Shown here one piece after another: positions 44,366 through 55,484 of a stretch of DNA of 64,000 nt (positions within the stretch are counted from its first letter, which is position 1; every line of letters starts with the position of its first letter). A program made the position numbers and the translations under genes. The DNA is from Halomonas campaniensis (GTDB lineage Bacteria; Pseudomonadota; Gammaproteobacteria; Pseudomonadales; Halomonadaceae), in NCBI RefSeq assembly GCF_002211105.1, contig NZ_JPUA01000034.1, positions 710,117-774,116 on the forward strand. Direction: 5' to 3'. The notes under the pieces are model-generated. The model saw only the letters and a program-made list of their open reading frames with translations, made no database searches and had not been told where the DNA came from.

Positions 44366-47200
44366 ATGCAACAAGGCATAATGGAGTTGATGTGGCGTTC
44401 CTCTCACGTTAGTGGCGGCAATGTTCACTACGTGGAAGCGCTTTACGAGCAGTACCTCGCCGATCCTGAGTCTGTCCCTGACGAATGGCGCAGCTATTTT
44501 GACCAGTTGCCGCGTCCCGAGGGCAGTGCCTCCCACGATGTTCCACTTAGCCCCGTGCGTGATCAGTTCTACCAGTTGGGGCGCGAAAGCCGCCCGGGCC
44601 GTGTAGTCGCCGCTGCTGATAGCGGTGAAAACAAGAAGCAGGTAAAAGTCCTGCAACTGATTAACGCTTACCGCTTCCGTGGCCATCAAAAGGCCAATAT
44701 CGACCCGCTAGGACTGCGTAATCCCACCCCCGTCCCCGATCTCGATCTGTCCTTTCATCAGCTTTCCAAAGCTGATCTGGACACCGAGTTCCAGACCGGT
44801 TCTTTCTTTTTAGGTATCGACAAAGCGCCACTGCGTGACATCGTGGATGCGTTGGAGCGTACTTACTGCCGCTCCATCGGCTGCGAAATCATGCATATCG
44901 TCGATACGGAAGAGAAACGCTGGCTACAGCGGCGTTTTGAGTCGGTACGCAGTGCGCCTGATTTCAGTGCCGACGTGCGCAAGCACGTGCTGGAGCGCTT
45001 GACGGCCGCCGAAGGTTTGGAGAATTACCTGGCATCCAAGTATCCAGGTACCAAACGTTTTGGTCTTGAAGGCGGCGAATCGTTTGTGCCGATGATGGAC
45101 GAACTTATCCAGCGTGCCGGTGGTTATGGCACCAAGGAAGTGGTCATCGGTATGGCGCACCGTGGTCGACTCAACCTGTTGGTCAATATTTTGGGTAAAA
45201 ACCCAGCTGACTTGATTGACGAGTTCGACGGCAAGAAAGTCATTGAGCGCGGCTCGGGTGATGTGAAGTACCACCAGGGTTTCAGTTCGAACGTCATGTC
45301 CCCGGGCGGCGAAGTCCATTTGGCGATGTCGTTCAACCCATCGCACCTGGAAATTGTCGCGCCTGTCGTAGAGGGCTCGGTGCGTGCCCGCCAAGATCGC
45401 CGTAACGACGAAGAGGGCAGCAAAGTGCTGCCGATCAACGTCCACGGCGATGCAGCGTTTGCCGGTCAAGGCGTGGTGATGGAGACATTTCAGATGTCCC
45501 AGACCCGAGCTTATAAAACCGGTGGCACCGTCCACATTGTGATCAACAACCAAGTGGGCTTCACCACCTCGCATCCGCTGGATGCACGCTCTACCGAATA
45601 CTGCACCGATATTGCCAAGATGGTTCAAGCGCCTATTTTTCATGTCAATGGCGATGACCCGGACGCAGTGCTGCACGCCACCCAAGTAGCCCTTGATTAC
45701 CGTCAGCAGTTTAAGAAAGACGTGGTGATCGATTTGGTCTGCTACCGGCGTCGTGGCCACAACGAAGCTGATGAGCCGTCAGGCACGCAGCCGATGATGT
45801 ATGCCAAGATCAAAGACCATCCTTCGGCGCGCACGCTGTATGCCAAGCGCTTGGTTGAGCAGGGTGTGCTCTCCGAAGAAGACGCCAAAGCGATGGTGGA
45901 AACCTATCGTGATGATCTAGTGGCAGGCAACCACGTTGCCAATGCCCTGGTTCAAGAGCCTAATGCGTCGCTGTTCGTTGACTGGGCGCCTTATCTTGGC
46001 CACGAATGGTCGGGCGATGCCGACACGACCTTTGATATGAAGCGTCTGCAGCAGTTGGCGGCGCGTATGTGCGAGGTGCCGGATGGCGTCGAAGTGCAGC
46101 GCCAAGTAGCCAAAATATATGAAGATCGGCGTAAAATGCAGGCCGGTGGTTTGGCACTTAACTGGGGCTTTGCGGAAACGCTGGCCTACGCCACGCTGCT
46201 AGAGCAGGGCCATCCGATCCGGATTACCGGGCAAGACGTGGGTCGCGGTACGTTCTCCCACCGTCATGCAGTGGTGCACAACCAGAAAGATGGCACCACC
46301 TATGTTCCGCTACAGAACATGGCCGACGGTCAGCCGCGTTTCACCATTCATGACTCCTTCCTTTCGGAAGAAGCGGTGCTGGCATTTGAGTACGGTTACT
46401 CAACCACTGCGCCGAATGATTTGGTGATTTGGGAAGCCCAGTTTGGTGACTTCTTCAACGGTGCCCAGGTCGTCGTGGATCAGTTCATCTCCTCAGGTGA
46501 AACGAAGTGGGGCCGAGTGTGTGGGTTAACCATGCTGTTGCCACACGGCTATGAAGGTCAGGGCCCTGAGCACTCTTCGGCACGTCTGGAGCGCTTCCTG
46601 CAAATGTGTGCCGAGCACAATATGCAGGTCTGTGTACCGACCACGCCCGCGCAGATTTACCATCTACTGCGTCGTCAGGTGATTCGTCCGCTGCGTAAGC
46701 CGCTGGTGGTCATGACCCCTAAATCGCTGCTGCGTCATAAAGAGGCGACGTCGAGCCTTGAAGATCTGGCCCACGGCAAGTTCCATATGGTGCTCGCCGA
46801 CCAGGCAGATCTCGCGGCGGAGAAAGTCACCCGCGTTGTGCTATGTGCTGGCAAGGTCTACTACGACTTAGCCGCTTGGCGCGCTGAGAATGAGCGTCAT
46901 GACACGGCAATCTTACGTCTGGAGCAGCTCTACCCCTTCCCGAAAGAAGAGCTTCTGGAAGCGCTGCAAGACTATACCAACGTAGAGGACATTGTGTGGT
47001 GTCAGGAAGAGCCGCTCAATCAGGGCGCTTGGTACTCCAGTCAGCACAATATGCGTGCAGTGGCCGATATGATTAAAGATGGCCTCGGTCGCGAGTTGAA
47101 ATTTGCCGGACGTCCTGCCTCTGCTGCCCCAGCAGCTGGCTACATGTCCGTCCACACTGAACAGCAGCGCCAGCTGGTGGAAGACGCTTTTAATTTATAA
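44366..47200 (+). CDS. sucA: 2-oxoglutarate dehydrogenase E1 component
   Basis: A 944-residue thiamin-diphosphate enzyme that decarboxylates 2-oxoglutarate and transfers the succinyl group to SucB. The E2-binding N-terminus is followed by the ThDP site with GDAAFAGQGVVMETFQMS, and the YRRRGHNEADEP and GRGTFSHRHAV segments are typical. Start at 44366 (MQQGIMELMWRSSH) matches the family; the frame is open upstream to 44276 but that part lies in the structured leader. Followed by sucB after 38 bases. Confidence 0.95.
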   Translation: MQQGIMELMWRSSHVSGGNVHYVEALYEQYLADPESVPDEWRSYFDQLPRPEGSASHDVPLSPVRDQFYQLGRESRPGRVVAAADSGENKKQVKVLQLINAYRFRGHQKANIDPLGLRNPTPVPDLDLSFHQLSKADLDTEFQTGSFFLGIDKAPLRDIVDALERTYCRSIGCEIMHIVDTEEKRWLQRRFESVRSAPDFSADVRKHVLERLTAAEGLENYLASKYPGTKRFGLEGGESFVPMMDELIQRAGGYGTKEVVIGMAHRGRLNLLVNILGKNPADLIDEFDGKKVIERGSGDVKYHQGFSSNVMSPGGEVHLAMSFNPSHLEIVAPVVEGSVRARQDRRNDEEGSKVLPINVHGDAAFAGQGVVMETFQMSQTRAYKTGGTVHIVINNQVGFTTSHPLDARSTEYCTDIAKMVQAPIFHVNGDDPDAVLHATQVALDYRQQFKKDVVIDLVCYRRRGHNEADEPSGTQPMMYAKIKDHPSARTLYAKRLVEQGVLSEEDAKAMVETYRDDLVAGNHVANALVQEPNASLFVDWAPYLGHEWSGDADTTFDMKRLQQLAARMCEVPDGVEVQRQVAKIYEDRRKMQAGGLALNWGFAETLAYATLLEQGHPIRITGQDVGRGTFSHRHAVVHNQKDGTTYVPLQNMADGQPRFTIHDSFLSEEAVLAFEYGYSTTAPNDLVIWEAQFGDFFNGAQVVVDQFISSGETKWGRVCGLTMLLPHGYEGQGPEHSSARLERFLQMCAEHNMQVCVPTTPAQIYHLLRRQVIRPLRKPLVVMTPKSLLRHKEATSSLEDLAHGKFHMVLADQADLAAEKVTRVVLCAGKVYYDLAAWRAENERHDTAILRLEQLYPFPKEELLEALQDYTNVEDIVWCQEEPLNQGAWYSSQHNMRAVADMIKDGLGRELKFAGRPASAAPAAGYMSVHTEQQRQLVEDAFNL

Positions 47201-47238
47201 GCGGCCACTGGATTTAGAGAACATATAAGGGAAACGAC

Positions 47239-48825
47239 ATGGCTACTGAGATCAAAGCGCCAACCTTTCCGGAATCCGTTGCCGAAGGCACAGTGGCGGC
47301 GTGGCATAAAAAGCCGGGTGACAGCGTTGAGCGTGACGAGCTGATTGTTGAGATCGAAACCGACAAAGTGGTGTTGGAAGTCGTCGCACCGGAAGCGGGT
47401 ACCCTGACCGACGTGATGGCCGAAGAGGGCGATACCGTTGAGTCTGAGCAGGTGCTGGGCAAAATCGGCGAAGGCAGCGCGTCTAGCAGCCAAAAAGAAG
47501 AGAAATCTTCTGGCGATGACAGCGCTGAAAAAACTGAAGAGAAACCTGAAGAGAAGTCTGAAGGTAAGAAAGAAGACAAAAAAGCCAGCGGTGGCGGCAA
47601 GCAGCACGACGTAAAAGCCCCCAGCTTCCCTGAGTCAATTCAGGAAGGCACCGTAGCCACCTGGCACAAAAAAGTCGGCGAAGCAGTGAAGCGTGATGAC
47701 GTGCTGGCCGATATCGAAACCGACAAGGTGGTGCTGGAAGTAGTGGCACCGGCCGATGGCGCCCTGGCTGAAATTAAAGCCGAAGAGGGAAGCCAGGTTG
47801 AATCCGAAGCGATTCTCGCGACTTTCACCGAAGGTGCCGGTGGTGACAGCGGTAGCGAGAGCGGTGGCGATTCAGCGTCCGCGAAATCAGACAGCAGCGA
47901 TGACGATGGCGCCGATGAAAAAGTCGGTGACAAAATCCTCGCCCCAGCCGCACGTAAAATGGTTGCCGAGCACGACCTGGACGTTGCCAAGATTGAGGGC
48001 ACCGGCAAAGGTGGCCGCATCTTGAAAGAAGACGTGCAGAAAGCGGTAAAAGACGGTTCCGCCAAGAAAGCAGCGAAATCGGCCGCACCGGCGAAAGCCG
48101 CCGCTGCACCGGCTGCCGAGGGGGAGCGCATCGAGAAGCGCGTACCGATGAGCCGCCTGCGTCAGACCATCGCCAAGCGCTTGGTTCAGGCGCAGCAAAC
48201 CGCGGCGATGCTGACTACCTACAACGAAGTGGACATGACCGAGATCATGGCCCTACGTGCGCAGTACAAAGAGACGTTCTTAAAAGCTCACGATATCAAG
48301 CTGGGCTTTATGGGCTTCTTTGTAAAAGCGGCGTCAGAAGCGCTCAAGCGATTCCCCGACGTTAACGCCTCCATCGACGGCACCGACATCGTTTATCACG
48401 GTTACCAGGATATCGGCGTAGCGGTCTCCACCGACCGTGGTTTGGTCGTGCCGGTACTGCGTGACACTGACAGCATGAAAATTGCTGACGTCGAGCGTAA
48501 GATTGTCGATTTCGGTAAGCGTGGTCGTGACGGTAAGCTGGGCATGGACGACATGATCGGCGGCACCTTTACCATCACCAATGGCGGCACCTTCGGTTCG
48601 TTGATGTCGACCCCGATCATCAATCCGCCGCAAACCGCTATTCTGGGCATGCACAAAATCCAGGATCGTCCGATGGCAGTCAACGGCAAGGTCGAGATTC
48701 GTCCGATGATGTATCTGGCACTCTCATATGACCACCGCATGATCGACGGCAAAGACGCCGTTCAATTCTTGGTTACTCTCAAAGAGTTGCTGGAAGACCC
48801 GGCGCGTCTGCTGCTGGATGTCTAA
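47239..48825 (+). CDS. sucB: Dihydrolipoyllysine succinyltransferase (E2) with two lipoyl domains
   Basis: A 528-residue E2 core enzyme. Lipoyl domain 1 (about residues 3-75) has Lys43 and lipoyl domain 2 (about 125-195) has Lys163, each in [13 protein letters not shown]. The two agree at 44 of 69 aligned positions by eye. They are joined by Glu/Lys/Ser-rich acidic linkers. The E3-binding domain lies at about 234-270, and the catalytic domain carries His499 and Asp503 in [12 protein letters not shown]. coli SucB has about 405 residues and one lipoyl domain. AAGGGAAACGAC precedes the ATG. Confidence 0.93.
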   Translation: MATEIKAPTFPESVAEGTVAAWHKKPGDSVERDELIVEIETDKVVLEVVAPEAGTLTDVMAEEGDTVESEQVLGKIGEGSASSSQKEEKSSGDDSAEKTEEKPEEKSEGKKEDKKASGGGKQHDVKAPSFPESIQEGTVATWHKKVGEAVKRDDVLADIETDKVVLEVVAPADGALAEIKAEEGSQVESEAILATFTEGAGGDSGSESGGDSASAKSDSSDDDGADEKVGDKILAPAARKMVAEHDLDVAKIEGTGKGGRILKEDVQKAVKDGSAKKAAKSAAPAKAAAAPAAEGERIEKRVPMSRLRQTIAKRLVQAQQTAAMLTTYNEVDMTEIMALRAQYKETFLKAHDIKLGFMGFFVKAASEALKRFPDVNASIDGTDIVYHGYQDIGVAVSTDRGLVVPVLRDTDSMKIADVERKIVDFGKRGRDGKLGMDDMIGGTFTITNGGTFGSLMSTPIINPPQTAILGMHKIQDRPMAVNGKVEIRPMMYLALSYDHRMIDGKDAVQFLVTLKELLEDPARLLLDV

Positions 48826-48902
48826 AGCATAAGCGTCGTATTTATTGAAATAGTGATTCAGTACGCTACTGCTTAACCAGGATTTATCTGCAATCGCACT
48901 TA

Positions 48903-50400
<1,498 letters not shown>

Positions 50401-50419
50401 TTCAGTAAGCAACAACGAA

Positions 50420-50503
50420 GCGCCACCTTTTAAGGGTGGCGCAAACTTTCGGCTTTGTCTTAATCCACAAAGATCGAAAGAACGGGGATGGCCCGTTCTT
50501 TTA
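50420..50503 (+). terminator. Tandem hairpins (attenuator candidate) in the sucC leader
   Basis: GCGCCACC (50420-50427) pairs with GGTGGCGC (50435-50442). AAAGAACGGG (50477-50486) pairs with CCCGTTCTTT (50492-50501) and runs on as TTAAG, a terminator-like form. Both lie in the 179-base gap between lpd and sucC, so transcription into sucCD may be conditional. Confidence 0.6.
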
Positions 50504-50579
50504 AGACCGTTCTTGTAAGGCTGCTCTTAAAAGAAAACGGGTCATCGTTCGAGTCACATGCAACCAATGGCATGAATCG

Positions 50580-51746
50580 ATGAATCTTCACGAGTATCAA
50601 GGTAAACAGCTGTTTGCCGACTATGGTCTACCTGTGTCAAAAGGCTTTGCAGTGGACACGCCCGAAGAAGCAGAAGAGGCGTGTAAAAAAATCGGTGGTG
50701 ACATGTGGGTGGTTAAAGCCCAGGTGCACGCCGGTGGCCGTGGTAAAGCGGGTGGCGTTAAGCTGATTAAAGATCCGGCTGAAGCGAAAGCCTTTGCTGA
50801 GCAGTGGCTGGGTAAGAACTTGGTTACCTTCCAGACTGACGAAAAAGGTCAGCCGGTTGCCAAAATTTTGGTTGAAACCTGCACCGACATCGCCGACGAA
50901 CTGTACCTCGGTGCCGTTGTCGACCGTACCACCCGTCGTGTTGTCTTCATGGCCTCTACCGAAGGTGGTGTTGAGATCGAGACGGTTGCGGAAGAGACGC
51001 CGGAAAAGATTCTGAAAGCCGAAATCGATCCGCTGGTCGGCGCACAGCCGTACCAAGCGCGTGAGCTAGCCTTTGCTCTGGGCCTGAAAGGTGACCAGAT
51101 CAAGCAGTTCACCAAGATTTTCTTGGGTCTGTCTCAGTTGTTCCACGACAAAGACCTGGCGCTATTGGAAATCAACCCGCTGGTTGTGACCGACGAAGGC
51201 AATCTGCACTGCCTCGACGCCAAATTGGGTCTAGACAGCAACGCGTTATACCGTCACCCCGACCTGCAGGCGATGCGTGATCCTTCGCAAGAAGATCAGC
51301 GCGAAGCCGATGCGGCGAAGTGGGAACTTAACTATGTCGCGCTTGATGGCAACATCGGCTGCATGGTTAACGGCGCAGGCTTGGCCATGGGCACCATGGA
51401 CATCGTCAACCTGAGTGGCGGCAAGCCCGCTAACTTCCTGGATGTAGGCGGCGGCGCCACCAAGGAGCGCGTGGCTGAAGCGTTCAAGATCATCCTCTCT
51501 GACGACAATGTGAAAGCCGTTCTGGTTAACATTTTCGGCGGTATCGTACGTTGCGACATGATTGCTGAAGGCATTATCGGTGCCGTTGAGCAAGTGGGTG
51601 TCAATGTACCAGTGGTCGTACGTCTGGAAGGTAACAACGCCGAACTGGGTGCTGAAAAACTAGCATCTAGCGGTTTGAACATCATCGCGGCTACTAGTCT
51701 GACCGACGCGGCTCAGCAGGTCGTTAAAGCGGCGGAGGGCAAGTAA
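50580..51746 (+). CDS. sucC: Succinyl-CoA synthetase beta subunit
   Basis: A 388-residue ATP-grasp subunit that, with SucD, makes succinate, ATP and CoA. Starts [20 protein letters not shown], the family N-terminus, so the start is firm. [13 protein letters not shown] and the C-terminal [13 protein letters not shown] are signatures. No ribosome site is visible before the ATG; instead a small hairpin CATGC-N8-GCATG sits at about 50557-50574. Stop overlaps sucD as TAATG. Confidence 0.95.
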   Translation: MNLHEYQGKQLFADYGLPVSKGFAVDTPEEAEEACKKIGGDMWVVKAQVHAGGRGKAGGVKLIKDPAEAKAFAEQWLGKNLVTFQTDEKGQPVAKILVETCTDIADELYLGAVVDRTTRRVVFMASTEGGVEIETVAEETPEKILKAEIDPLVGAQPYQARELAFALGLKGDQIKQFTKIFLGLSQLFHDKDLALLEINPLVVTDEGNLHCLDAKLGLDSNALYRHPDLQAMRDPSQEDQREADAAKWELNYVALDGNIGCMVNGAGLAMGTMDIVNLSGGKPANFLDVGGGATKERVAEAFKIILSDDNVKAVLVNIFGGIVRCDMIAEGIIGAVEQVGVNVPVVVRLEGNNAELGAEKLASSGLNIIAATSLTDAAQQVVKAAEGK

Positions 51747-52618
51747 TGAGCATCCTGATCGATAAGAACACCAAGGTCATCTGCCAGGGCTTTACCGGTG
51801 GCCAAGGCACGTTCCACTCCGAGCAGGCGATTGCCTACGGTACGCAAATGGTCGGTGGTGTTACGCCGGGTAAAGGCGGCCAGGAGCACCTCGGTCTGCC
51901 CGTTTTCAACACCGTGAAAGAAGCGGTAGCGAAAACCGGCGCGGAAGCCAGCGTTATCTACGTACCGGCGCCGTTCTGCAAAGACTCGATCCTTGAAGCG
52001 GCGAATGCCGGTATCAAGCTGATTGTGTGCATCACTGAAGGCATCGCCACGCTGGATATGCTCGAAGCCAAAGTGAAGTGCGACGAGCTGGGTGTACGTC
52101 TGATCGGCCCGAACTGCCCAGGTGTTATCACTCCGGGCGAATGCAAAATCGGCATCATGCCGGGTCACATTCACCAGCCGGGCCGCGTAGGCATCGTATC
52201 TCGTTCTGGTACCTTGACCTATGAAGCCGTTAAGCAGACCACTGATCACGGTTTTGGTCAGTCTACCTGTGTAGGCATCGGCGGCGACCCGATTCCGGGC
52301 TCTAACTTCATCGACATCCTTGAGATGTTCGAGAAAGACCCGAAAACCGAAGCCATCGTCATGATTGGTGAAATCGGTGGTACGGCGGAAGAAGAAGCAG
52401 CGGCTTACATCAAAGCCAACGTTTCCAAGCCTGTGGTTTCCTACATTGCCGGTGTGACTGCACCTCCTGGCAAGCGTATGGGCCACGCGGGCGCGATCAT
52501 CTCTGGCGGTAAAGGCACCGCTGACGAGAAGTTTGCTGCCCTTGAAGACGCCGGTGTGAAAACCGTGCGCTCTTTGGCGGAAATCGGCGATGCGCTGAAA
52601 GAAGTCACTGGCTGGTAA
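51746..52618 (+). CDS. sucD: Succinyl-CoA synthetase alpha subunit
   Basis: A 290-residue subunit with a CoA-binding Rossmann domain ([17 protein letters not shown]) and the phosphorylated active-site His in [29 protein letters not shown] segment [14 protein letters not shown] is conserved. GGAGGGCAAGTA precedes the ATG, which overlaps the sucC stop. It ends the TCA block and is followed by a strong terminator. Confidence 0.95.
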   Translation: MSILIDKNTKVICQGFTGGQGTFHSEQAIAYGTQMVGGVTPGKGGQEHLGLPVFNTVKEAVAKTGAEASVIYVPAPFCKDSILEAANAGIKLIVCITEGIATLDMLEAKVKCDELGVRLIGPNCPGVITPGECKIGIMPGHIHQPGRVGIVSRSGTLTYEAVKQTTDHGFGQSTCVGIGGDPIPGSNFIDILEMFEKDPKTEAIVMIGEIGGTAEEEAAAYIKANVSKPVVSYIAGVTAPPGKRMGHAGAIISGGKGTADEKFAALEDAGVKTVRSLAEIGDALKEVTGW

Positions 52619-52643
52619 GTCACTGACGTTTAGCTGCACGCGA

Positions 52644-52674
52644 TAAGGGCGCCCCTCGGGGCGCCCTTATTCAT
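52644..52674. terminator. Terminator between sucD and the UPF0104 gene
   Basis: TAAGGGCGCCCC-TC-GGGGCGCCCTTA is a perfect 12-bp stem followed by TTCATTTG. It separates convergent transcripts. Confidence 0.8.
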
Positions 52675-52679
52675 TTGTG

Positions 52680-53705
52680 CTACCGTGCCGGTGATCGGCG
52701 CAGCATGCGATAGCTGTACAGCACAAACAGCGGTGCGCCCGCCGCCAAATATAAATGGTAGCTCACCAGCCGCCATATCAGTACCGCTGCAGCGGCCTGT
52801 TCGCGCTCCATTAGCGGCAGCAACAGAGTACCCACGCCTACCTCCGCAGCACCCGCGCCTCCAGGCAGAAAGCTAAACTGGCTGGCAGCCATGGCCAGCA
52901 TTTGCGTTAAAAACGTCCACATCCAATCTGCATGACCGCCTACCCCCAGCACTGCCAAATAGAGCAAACTATAGCGCATCAGCCAATGCATCGTGGTCAG
53001 TAGTAGCATTGCGAATAACGTAGAGCGCGGCAGCTTAAGCGTTACCTTTAAGGCATGCCGACAGCGTAGAAGGCGTCGTGCCAGCCAGCGCCGCCGATAG
53101 CGGTTTGGCCAGGGGGAGTTTATGCTGGGAGAACGCAATAAACTGGGCAAATAGCGCATTACCGCAATCACCACTGTGGCCAAAAAGGCTAAACCGACCA
53201 GCGCCCACTGCACCAGCGATTGATGGGGCCATTGGGTGTCGCTTAGTAACGAAAAGAGCACTAGGCCGCCCAGCATCGCCAGGAAGAACAGTAGGTCACA
53301 GCCTTGATCAATCAGGAACATCGCCGCGCCTTTAGCGGGCGGGAAGCCGCGCTGGGCAAGCAGCATCAGTAGGGTGACTGGGCCACCGCTGCCGCCTGGG
53401 GTGGCACACAGTGCAAACTTAGACGCCAGCTCAATACCCAGGGCGCCGCGTTGACCAAGCCTGCCTGCTCGGCCACTCAGCATCAAGCGCATTCTCATTG
53501 CATTAAGATTCCAGCATAGAAACGCTAGCAAAAGCATTAATAGCAACAGTTCGAGTGGAAACTGCTTTACCCGCTGTAACGCCTCTGCGCCGCCCAGCCA
53601 AGTGGTGAGCACCAGTGGCGCCATCAGCGCCAAGGCAATCATTACGCCGTGGATGGGCCGCCACTTGAGAAGCTGACGGAAGTTAGTGGTGTTGGTGGAG
53701 TGCAT
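52680..53705 (-). CDS. Lysylphosphatidylglycerol synthase-like (UPF0104) membrane protein
   Basis: A 341-residue inner-membrane protein with about eight helices. Typical segments are NLNAMRMRLMLSG, SKFALCATPGGSGGPVTLLMLL, and the late FSFLPGGAGAAEVG motif, as in the UPF0104/AglD_MprF flippase-like family. The start is placed at ATG 53705; a TTG at 53744 is possible. Either way its 5' end overlaps the glycosyltransferase gene, so both are one unit. Members accompany glycolipid or polyprenyl-sugar synthesis; exact role unknown. Confidence 0.8.
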   Translation of the reverse strand: MHSTNTTNFRQLLKWRPIHGVMIALALMAPLVLTTWLGGAEALQRVKQFPLELLLLMLLLAFLCWNLNAMRMRLMLSGRAGRLGQRGALGIELASKFALCATPGGSGGPVTLLMLLAQRGFPPAKGAAMFLIDQGCDLLFFLAMLGGLVLFSLLSDTQWPHQSLVQWALVGLAFLATVVIAVMRYLPSLLRSPSINSPWPNRYRRRWLARRLLRCRHALKVTLKLPRSTLFAMLLLTTMHWLMRYSLLYLAVLGVGGHADWMWTFLTQMLAMAASQFSFLPGGAGAAEVGVGTLLLPLMEREQAAAAVLIWRLVSYHLYLAAGAPLFVLYSYRMLRRSPAR

Positions 53706-54813
53706 ACGGTTGGCTGCTGTGGCAAAGGTGTTGATAGTGCTCAAGCAGTGAGTGCATCACGCCATCCCAATTGAAATGGCGCTCTACATGGCGGCGTGCA
53801 TAGTGCCCGCTGGAGGCTACATCATTGCTAAATAGCGCCACGCACGCCTCAGCCATGGCCGTGGGATCAAGCGGCTTACATAAAATGCCTGCACCCAACG
53901 GCACGTTTTCTGCCAACGCCCCTGCGTTTGCTGCTACGACTGGAATCCCGCTCGCCATAGCTTCCTGGGCAATTAATCCGAATGTCTCCCGAGTGCCCGC
54001 GTGCAGCAAGGCATCGCTACTGGCGAGTGCCTTCGCTACCTCGTGGGCGCCACAGCAGCGATCCACAATGGTGACATTGCTGGGTACGTGATGCGGCATA
54101 CCGGGGCCCATTAGCAGCAAATGGTAATCGCTGCCTAGCTGGCGCATCGTCGCCAGTAACACGTCAATATTCTTCTCGCGAGAATTACGCCCCACAAAAA
54201 TCAGCAGCTTTTTCTCGCTGGGTATACCCATGGCTTGGCGAAAAGCTGGGTCACGCTGCTGTGGGTTAAATTGCGCCAAATCGACGCCCAGCGGTTGAAC
54301 GCGAACGTTATCAACGCCCCATTCCCGCAGCCGGTTCGCCATGGCATGACAGGGTGCCAGCACGCTATCAAACTGACTGTAGAGTGTCGTGACATAGTGG
54401 GTTAAGCGCTTCTCAACGTAGCGCCCAAAGCGATCCCCCATCAAGCGTGGAAGATCAGAGTGATAAAACCCCACCACCGGAACGCCGAGCTGCTGTCCCG
54501 CAGCCAGCGCCGCCCATGCCGTTACGTACGGGTCGCCAGCCTCAATCAGGTCGGGTTTTAGAGCAATCAGGGTATCGCGCCAGGGTGAGCCTCGCAGCGG
54601 AAAACGGTAGCCCTGGCCTAACGGCAGATGTAACGCCGGTAAGGTGTGGTGGTCGCCGAGGCTATCGCGCTCCGCCCCCGGCACCAGCAGGCTGGTACGC
54701 AGCTGTGGAATGCGCGAAAAAACACGGTGTTTGGCCTGTAAATAAGTACGTACGCCGCCGCTGGCGGGGGCATGAAACATCGTCACATCGGCAATGTGCA
54801 AGCTAATCTCCAA
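53683..54813 (-). CDS. GT4-family glycosyltransferase
   Basis: A 376-residue GT-B enzyme. The N-terminal acceptor domain has APASGGVRTYL, and the C-terminal donor domain has the LIFVGRNSREKNIDVLL strand and the E-x7-E motif in GTRETFGLIAQEAMASGIPV, which binds a nucleotide sugar. Similar proteins transfer mannose or glucose to lipids such as phosphatidylinositol or diacylglycerol. It overlaps the UPF0104 membrane gene by about 23 bases, suggesting that the sugar lipid is made here and handled by the partner. Acceptor and donor are unknown. Confidence 0.85.
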   Translation of the reverse strand: MEISLHIADVTMFHAPASGGVRTYLQAKHRVFSRIPQLRTSLLVPGAERDSLGDHHTLPALHLPLGQGYRFPLRGSPWRDTLIALKPDLIEAGDPYVTAWAALAAGQQLGVPVVGFYHSDLPRLMGDRFGRYVEKRLTHYVTTLYSQFDSVLAPCHAMANRLREWGVDNVRVQPLGVDLAQFNPQQRDPAFRQAMGIPSEKKLLIFVGRNSREKNIDVLLATMRQLGSDYHLLLMGPGMPHHVPSNVTIVDRCCGAHEVAKALASSDALLHAGTRETFGLIAQEAMASGIPVVAANAGALAENVPLGAGILCKPLDPTAMAEACVALFSNDVASSGHYARRHVERHFNWDGVMHSLLEHYQHLCHSSQPYALHQHH

Positions 54814-54917
54814 CCAAAATGAGTGTCATCGTTTCACCATAAAGGAGAAATAAGTCAGTTCGACGACACTTGAGCCGGTGCACTGGACTATTTATGAGCC
54901 TAAACTATTATAAATAA

Positions 54918-54960
54918 CATCCATATGGATGGTATATGGAGTCTATTTAGGTGTTATAGT
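54918..54960 (+). promoter_or_regulatory. Operator-promoter of the ribbon-helix-helix gene
   Basis: CATCCATATGGATG (54918-54931) is a perfect 14-bp palindrome. ATATGGA occurs at 54923 and again at 54934, 11 bases apart, a spacing suited to ribbon-helix-helix dimers side by side. A -10-like TATAGT follows at 54955-54960. It is likely an autoregulatory site. Confidence 0.55.
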
Positions 54961-55002
54961 GCCAAATAGATGTCCAATGACGAGCACAACGAGGCTTCAC
55001 AC

Positions 55003-55419
55003 ATGAGCGTGCACGAACTGCGCCGCAAGAGCGGCGACTCCAGCGAGAAAATTACTATCAACCTGGGGGTGGTTGATCTGGGGCAGATCGACCTGCTGGT
55101 ACAGGAGGGGTTTTACTCCAACCGAACCGACCTGATACGCACTGCCATCCGCAATCAATTGGCAAACCATGCTGATGTGGTGAGAGAGACGGTTACCCGC
55201 AAGTCGTTTGTACTTGGGCTTGAGCACTACAGTCGCGCGGATCTGGAGGCTTTACAGTCGGCAGGGGAGACGTTGCAGATTCAGGTGCTGGGAATGGCCA
55301 GTATTGCCGACGATGTCACGCCGGAGCTTGCTCTTGCCACTATTGAGTCAGTGGTGGTGTTAGGGGCTTTAAATGCCAGTAAGGCGGTTAAGGCCGCGCT
55401 GGCGGATCGGATTCACTGA
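55003..55419 (+). CDS. CopG/ribbon-helix-helix transcriptional regulator
   Basis: A 138-residue protein. The ribbon-helix-helix region covers about residues 12-55 (EKITINLGVVDLGQIDLLV, then EGFYSNRTDLIRTAIRNQL). The C-terminal half has a repeated alpha-beta pattern (FVLGLEHYSRADLEALQ, IQVLGMASIADDVTPELAL) and is conserved in a family found beside PHB-depolymerase-type esterases. ATG 55003 is preferred because GAGG lies 8 bases before it; ATG 54970 is in frame but has no ribosome site. It probably regulates itself and the esterase gene. Confidence 0.8.
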   Translation: MSVHELRRKSGDSSEKITINLGVVDLGQIDLLVQEGFYSNRTDLIRTAIRNQLANHADVVRETVTRKSFVLGLEHYSRADLEALQSAGETLQIQVLGMASIADDVTPELALATIESVVVLGALNASKAVKAALADRIH

Positions 55420-55484
55420 ATGAGTCATCACTCAGTCATGAGCTACGCAATCACACCCACAGTCATTGAATAAGGATATTGAAA

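Noticed and set aside
44924..45760. 278-codon minus-strand frame opposite sucA
   Set aside because: Antisense shadow within a highly conserved gene; His/Val-rich composition, no known domain.
51713..52639. 308-codon minus-strand frame opposite sucD
   Set aside because: It is an exact antisense shadow of sucD produced by its strong codon bias; composition is not protein-like (His/Arg/Thr-rich) and no ribosome site is present.
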